From positions 16,120,001 to 16,184,000 of the forward strand of contig CM082579.2 of the NCBI GenBank assembly GCA_040954595.2: a stretch of 64,000 nucleotides of DNA, written 5' to 3'. Position 1 is the stretch's first letter, and every line of letters begins with the position of its first letter. Both the position numbers and the translations under genes were made by a program. This document shows positions 58,293 through 64,000 of the stretch, piece after piece. The notes below the pieces were generated by a model, which did not search any database, was not told where the DNA came from, and saw only the letters and a list, made by a program, of their open reading frames with translations. Source of the DNA: Balanoglossus misakiensis (taxonomy: Eukaryota > Hemichordata).

Positions 58293-59620
58293 TAGTCCGT
58301 GGGCTCGACGGGTCCACCGTGCACCCCCCCCCCATAAACCTACCACTTGGGTATTTTTTTGTTCTTTAGAACGTGCTGAACAAGAAAAAAGATGTTAACA
58401 TTGAATATTTGGGTTGCACTACCCCTCCGGGGTGGTTTTTGAATGGTATGTGCCGCTCAAAATGGCGAAAAATGGGTTGGGGTAGGGGGTACTATATTCT
58501 CACCTAAAAAAATAAAACTACCATGAAATTACATAAACCTCATATTTTTAGAAAGCTTAGATACTGCTCTTTACGGGAAGCACAAACTTTATTAAACAAT
58601 ATTTATGAATATTTAATTAGATGATTTTTAAATTAATTTTTTCGGCAATTTTGAAAGTTTTCACTCAAAAGACAATGTTACAATTGTGATTTTCTTTTTG
58701 TGAAGCAAATTTTTGACAACGTTTTAGGTTTGGATTATTTAATTCTATATATTAAACAAGAAAACAAATGTTAACATTAGTTATTTAACAATACAATACT
58801 TCTTTAGAGACAACTTTGAAATGCATGTATCCTATGGGATTACGCATGGTCTTGGGGTAGGGGGGTACTATATCCTCTCCTAAAAAAAATAAAACTAGCA
58901 AACAATTACATAAACCTTATATTTTTAGAAAGCTTAGACACTGCTCTTTACGGGAAGCACAAACTTAATTATAAAAAAAATTATGAATATTTAATTATTA
59001 GATTTTTAAATTAATTTTTTCGGCAATTTTGAAAATATTCACCCCAAAGACAACGCAACAATTGTGATTTTTTTTTTGTGAAGCAAATTTTTGACATCTT
59101 TGGGGGTTTGGATTATTGACTTCTATTTATTAAACAAGAAAACAAATGTTAACATTAGTTATATAACAATACAATACTTCTTTAGAGACAACTTTGAAAT
59201 GCATGTATCCTATGGGATTACGCATGGTCTTCGGGTAGGGGGTACTATATCCTCTCCTACAACAATAAAGCTAGCTTCAAAGTACATAAACCTTATATTT
59301 TTAGAAAGCTTAGACACTGCTCTTTACGGGAAGTGCAAATAGGAGTAAAATTAATTTTTGATTATTTAATTATATGATTTTTAAATTATTTTCTTTGGCA
59401 ATTTTGAAAATATTCATCCCCAAAGACAACGCAATGATTGTGATTTTGTTTTTGTTTTTGTGAAGCAAATTTTTGACAGCTTTTTGGGGTTTGGATTATT
59501 GACTTCTATATATACTAAACAAGAAAGGAAATGTTAACATTAGTTATTTAACAATAAAACACTTCTTTAGAGACAACTTTGAAATGTGTGTATCCTATGG
59601 GATTACGCATGGTCTTGGGG
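58293..59620 (+). repeat. 5' leader and three 375-385-bp repeats of L1-like copy B
   Basis: The word gtagg of the ggtaggggg motif lies at 58482, 58857, 59235 and 59620, giving three repeats of 375, 378 and 385 bp. Repeats share ttagaaagcttaga, ctctttacgggaag and cctatgggattacgcatgg, and differ by scattered substitutions, so they are not a recent identical expansion. Confidence 0.85.
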
Positions 59621-59625
59621 TAGGT

Positions 59626-59976
59626 GGTACTAGATTCTATATCGATTTGAAATGGCAGATCAATATGTTTGGTAATAATTCAGTTATTGCAGTTGGGGAC
59701 TGGAATGTAGTGAGGGTTTTGATGCTGACACAGCTGGCCGCACTACAGACTCTCACTCGGATGCAAGGCAACAAATTGATCTTCTCTGTGATGAGTATAA
59801 TTTGATAGATATTTGGCGGATGATAAACGAGTCCTCGCGTACATTTACGTAGTTTAGGCGCAAAAGACTGGATTATTTTCTTATTACGCCTGAATTCGCT
59901 AATATGACCGCAACTGCAAATATTTGTGTCGGTTACCGGAGTGACCACTCTGCAATACGTCTCTCTCGGATGACAA
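59626..59976 (+). pseudogene. endonuclease C-terminal part, copy B
   Basis: Same remnant as in copy A at an offset of 10,646 bp, including the frameshift after GDWN and the TAG before the FRRKRLDYF segment. One substitution near 59,643 (atcgat for attgat). Confidence 0.82.
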
Positions 59977-60335
59977 CTATTATGTGGACATTGTTAAAAA
60001 CACAATTCGGGATACTAAGGATGAGTACAGACAGGAGGGAAGCTCTCAAGCTGGTCCCACTTTTACCATTTCGGATCAACTTTTCTTGGATACGTTGAAA
60101 ATAAAAATTCGTGGAGTTACGATTTCGTATGCAACTAGGAATTTATTAGGGCCGAGAAACAGCTTGAAACGGAGAATATTTTACTAGAAACTCGTGTGAA
60201 TGATCTATAAACGCCTGACATGTTAGATGAACTGCATGAAAAAAGAACAGTTGATAGCATACTGTCAAAAAAGTAGAAGGAAGTCGCGTACGTGCTCGGG
60301 CCAGGTGGTCTACAGAAGGGGAAAAACCTACTAAG

Positions 60336-61751
60336 TATTTTTGCTCTATGGAAAAGAGACATTTCACCAATAAAGCCATCGGTCAGCTGTGCCTGAGTGT
60401 TGGCTCCACAATAACTGAGGACGAAGACATCCTTCGTGAACAATCTAAGTTTTACCGGAATCTATATGCGGCTACCAAAAACGTTGCTTGCAATATTGAT
60501 CAGTTAGATAATTTTATGCAGCATGGAAATACTTTGCCTACTTTGAGTACTGAGGAACGGGATTTTTTGGAAGGGGCCCTGTCTAAGCATGAATGTGGAG
60601 TAGTGTTGAAGTCAATAGCAAATAATAAGTCACCAGGAACAGACGGTTTTTCTGCCGAAATTTTTTTGGCCCGACATTGGTGTTTATATAGCCCGTGCAA
60701 TTAATTCCGCCTACTCCTCAGGCGAAATGTCTATTTCTCAAAAGCGGGGAATTGTTACTTGTATCCCGAAACCCAACAAGAATAGATTTCACATGAAAAA
60801 TTGGCGCCGTATTACATTGCTAAACACGGATGATAAGATTGCATCTGGTGTTATAGCAAACCGTATGAAACGGTTCTTGCCAAAAATTATTCACCCTGAC
60901 TAGAAAGGTTTTTTGAGGAAAGGAAGGTATATTGGTGAAAATACACGTTTGATTGATGATGTATCGTTAACTTCAAGGATAGACAAGGTTTTCTTGTACT
61001 TCTAGACTTTGAAATGGCGTTTGACACGCTTTCTTGGGAATTTATCGATAAAGCATTGAGAAAGTTTAATTTTTATCCCTCTTTCAGAAAATGGGTCAAA
61101 GTGTTTTATAAAAACACCACTAGTTGTGTTATAAATAACGGAAACTTTCCTGATTTTTTCCCCTCGAGAGAGGTGTTAGACAAGGTGATCCTCTATCACC
61201 GTACCTGTTTATCACCTGTGTTGAAAAACTTGCGCATGAAATCAAGGCCCATAGTAATATAGAAGGAATTACACTTAGAGATAAAAAAAAATTACTGGGG
61301 CAATACGCAGATGATATTTTTGTATATTTAGATGGTTCTGAAAGTTCTCTGAAAAATCTGTTTGCTACCTTGGGTTTCTTTACTTTTCTGTCGGGTTTGC
61401 GAATTAACTACCAAAAAACTAAATTGGTTTGGTTTGGCGCTAAATGCCATTCACATGATATTTTGTTGCCAAACAAGAACTTATTATGGGTTGATGAACC
61501 GTTAACAGTTCTTGGTATTAACCTGAACGTTGATCTTGTTGGGCTCGATATGTTAAATTTTACACCAAAAGTAAGGGAAGTGTCCACACTGCTTACTAAG
61601 TGGTCATGGCGACCTGTGACCTTGTTTGGCAAGATTACAATAGCTAAAACACTTGCTTTGTCAAAGTTTATTCATATTTTCTCATCCTTACCTCCCATGT
61701 CAGATAATCAAATATGTACACTTATTAGAGTTTTATCGGAATTCAAAACCT
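60336..61751 (+). pseudogene. reverse transcriptase, L1/Tx1-like, copy B
   Basis: Same motif series as copy A, with YADD at 61304-61315 and the shared TAG at 60901-60903. Differences from copy A are few: for example Ser to Phe in the segment after EERD near 60,563, and a Gly-for-Glu-type change near 61,244. Not translatable. Confidence 0.88.
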
Positions 61752-62025
61752 GATAAAGTCAATAGATTAAGATTATGTTGTAATTGTGATGAGTGGGGTT
61801 TGCGAATGACCCATCTTCCCTCATTCGTTCAAGCAGTGCATGCTTCGTGGATTAACAGATTAATGTCCAATCAATATTCTCAGTGGATAGAAATGTTTAA
61901 ACTGTGGGTATATCCCCTGCTATCTTACCCACTTCACCCCCGCTCAGGTCGTGGAGTTTGCCAGAAACAGATTTTCACGTCATAGCTTCTGGTACTCAGT
62001 ACTACTATGTTGGTCAAAAACTTTA

Positions 62026-62036
62026 CCCCCCCCCCC
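62026..62036 (+). repeat. 11-C tract in L1-like copy B
   Basis: Counterpart of the 16-C tract at 51380-51395; the five-base difference is the largest change within the duplicated coding remnant. Confidence 0.9.
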
Positions 62037-62419
62037 GACCCTATTAATAACATAAAAAAGTGTATATGGTTCAACCAGAGCTGAAAGTTAACAACGCTAC
62101 CATATTTTATAAAAACTGGTATGATAATGTTGTAATGTATTTTTCGGATTTATTAGATTTTTCCGGTTCCATTTTATCTTTCCAAGATTTTAGTAACAGA
62201 CATAATTTTTCACCAAACTTCATATGGGTTTAATCAACGCTTTTCCAAGATCACGGTTCAGAATGATTCAGCAACAAGGCTCTGTAAATAATGACCACCC
62301 AAACATGTATTACACAAATAGATCCTGAAAAAAACCTACTCTATTTTACTTATAATAAGTTATTTTTGAAGAATAATCTTAAACCGATGTGATGTACGCA
62401 AAAATGGAAAGACCTCTTC

Positions 62420-62890
62420 GGGAATTTTGATTCGCAATTACACTATGCTTTACCATTTATTGTAACAAAGGATTCTACTTTGCGTAATTTTCAATTCAGA
62501 ATTGCTAGTAGAATCTGTACTACAAATACATTTTTAAAGATAAGGGGGAAAATGCGATTCTGTGAAATGCACCTTCTGTGAAAATTATGAGGAAATCCTT
62601 ATACATTTATTTTTCGAATGCGACTGTATTTTGTCTTTTTGGAAGGATGTAGAGTTGCAATTACAGACAAAGTGTAATATTGCCATTGAGCTGTCCCCTT
62701 TTGATGTTTTGGTGGGTATAAAATAGAATTTTCAAAGTAACCACACAAACGATGAGTGGTTAGCCCTGAATTACTTTATATTACTTTCAAAGAATTTTAT
62801 CTTTAAATATAAATTTAAGCCAGTATTGCCAAACCTTCGCACATTTTTATCTTACCTCAATAATATACAAAAAAATTGATACTTACCAAG
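62420..62890 (+). pseudogene. C-terminal CCHC-like domain of the L1-like element, copy B
   Basis: Same CTFC..HLFF.C remnant as copy A, near 62,567-62,625, ending at the satellite edge without a 3' UTR. Confidence 0.75.
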
Positions 62891-63566
62891 ATGGCCAAAA
62901 TGGCTATTTTTTCTTGAATTCCGTCAATATCTCTGCATTTTTGGAGTGGTCGAAAGTTTTAACATATAATCAACATGTCATATATGATCAGGGCACCAAA
63001 TTCGAAGAACAAAGGTTTTTTTATTTTTCTTCTTCTAAAAATGACATTTTCAAGGAAAATTTGGTAAAACGCAATTTTGTCTGCAGTGAGCCAAATTAGA
63101 CGGTCTTTTGTGGAATTTGTATCGATATATACATACGAAGAGCATTCTATACTCCATCAGATTTCCGAAAATGTAGAAAACAGGTATTTTTTATAATTTT
63201 CAAAAATTTACCATTTTGACCAAATTGTGGCTAAAATTGTTATTTTCGTGTTGAATGCCGCCAGTGTCACTGCTTTTAAAAGTCATAAAAACTTTAGACA
63301 TACAAGCAATTGTTTATATATGATCAGGTCACCGAATTAAAAAAATAAAGAATGCTTTGCCTAAAAATGACCTTTTTGGTGCAAAAACGAATAAAACGCA
63401 ATTTTGTATTAAATTAGAGTGCATTTTTAATAATCAGCACCATTTTTACATATAATGGAAATTTCATACATCATCAGATATCCAAATATGAAAAAATGAT
63501 TTAGATTTTAGATGATTGTCCAAAATTAGCTGATAACAGATAAATGTAGTATTAAACCGTTCTGTT
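62891..63566 (+). repeat. satellite, plus orientation, AT-rich half after L1-like copy B
   Basis: Starts with the right 44-bp duplication (62891-62934) and continues to poly-C 63567-63577. Close match to 52,249-52,924. Confidence 0.9.
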
Positions 63567-64000
63567 CCCCCCCCCCCTACATTATATGCGGTACGCCGAT
63601 GTCAGCTTACCCGGCAGTACTGCAGGCCGTGCCCCCAACTAACGTCGGTGTTTGAAACGCCCTGGTTAAATTCGAGCTTTCTCTATAAATTGACAGGCAA
63701 TAATGCAGTCCTACCCGAACAAATGTCGAGTGTTGACCCGCTGTGACTTTCCCTCTTCGGTTTGCCCGACTTAGCCAACGTCTTTGTACTAGAGTGTCGG
63801 GTCTTTTGCAGAGCCAGGCCGAAGGAAATCCGACTTGATCACCGTTGCTAACGAACGCTAGTGTCTGTCATGGTGTGCCGGGGTTTTAGTCGAGCCAGGC
63901 CGTAGGAGATCTGACTTGATCATCGTGGTCAATGTACGCGTGTTTCCGCTCTAAAGTGCCGGGGCTTCAGCTAAACCAGGCCGTAGGAAATCCGACGTAA
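63567..64000 (+). repeat. satellite unit, partial, at window end
   Basis: Poly-C of 11, the block of about 210 bp and the first monomers; the array continues beyond the window. Confidence 0.9.

Larger units (their letters stand above)
58293..62890 (+). mobile_element. L1/Tx1-like non-LTR element, copy B, decayed
   Basis: 4.60 kb; the duplicate of copy A with the same stops and frameshifts and the same 44-bp flanks (58249-58292 and 62891-62934). It is 756 bp longer, almost all from two extra 5' repeats. The shared damage shows that both descend from one already-broken insertion by DNA duplication. Confidence 0.88.
57340..64000 (+). repeat. segmental duplication, paralogue of about 47,121-53,390
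   Basis: Satellite and L1-like sequence here match the earlier segment at an offset of 10,646 bp over most of the coding remnant. Shared variants include agattaacg, ctccacccg, cttttttcaag and the T in the left 44-bp duplication. Main differences: two monomer pairs extra in the first copy, two 375-bp repeats extra in the second, poly-C length, and a handful of single bases. Confidence 0.88.

Overview
This window is eukaryotic, almost certainly nuclear DNA of an animal, most plausibly an aquatic invertebrate. The evidence is the mixture of elements it holds: a BEL/Pao LTR retrotransposon, a CR1/L2-type and an L1/Tx1-type non-LTR retrotransposon, a THAP-domain DNA transposon remnant and a minisatellite-bearing insertion. 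No operons, rRNA, tRNA or CRISPR loci were seen. I cannot name the species, and I see no ordinary host gene.

The matrix is one satellite of about 2.0-2.4 kb per unit. Units run in minus orientation from 1 to about 17,615 and in plus orientation from about 17,632 to the end, so the array reverses polarity once inside the window. Each unit is bipartite. One half is GC-richer and made of roughly 81-bp monomers of two alternating types. The other half is AT-rich and made of three diverged modules of about 330 bp. A poly-C (poly-G on the other strand) tract and a block of about 210 bp join the two halves. Unit lengths cluster near 1.9, 2.05 and 2.38 kb, close to steps of one 163-bp monomer pair.

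Six insertions break the satellite. (1) 18,942-25,875: BEL/Pao element with one uninterrupted 2062-codon Gag-Pol frame, a probable 5' LTR and no 3' LTR. (2) 26,775-28,960: unclassified insertion carrying a 145-bp and a 216-bp tandem array. (3) 42,486-47,120: 5'-truncated CR1/L2-like element on the minus strand. (4) Inside it, 44,339-45,576: a DNA-transposon remnant starting a THAP-like domain, which itself carries a 131-bp inverted-repeat element flanked by TA. (5, 6) 48,407-52,248 and 58,293-62,890: two nearly identical, decayed L1/Tx1-like copies, each bounded by a 44-bp duplication of satellite and differing mainly in the number of 375-bp repeats at the 5' end (one versus three).

Shared variants in the flanking satellite show that the two L1/Tx1-like copies arose by duplication of a segment, about 10.65 kb apart, after a single insertion. 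The CR1-like element sits in only one of the duplicated segments. The region therefore looks like heterochromatin-type DNA built by repeated unequal exchange, with transposons recording the order of events. The only long intact reading frame is the BEL/Pao polyprotein; every other coding remnant carries stops, frameshifts or truncations. All coordinates and motif calls were made by eye; unit boundaries are placed at the poly-C/G tract for convenience.
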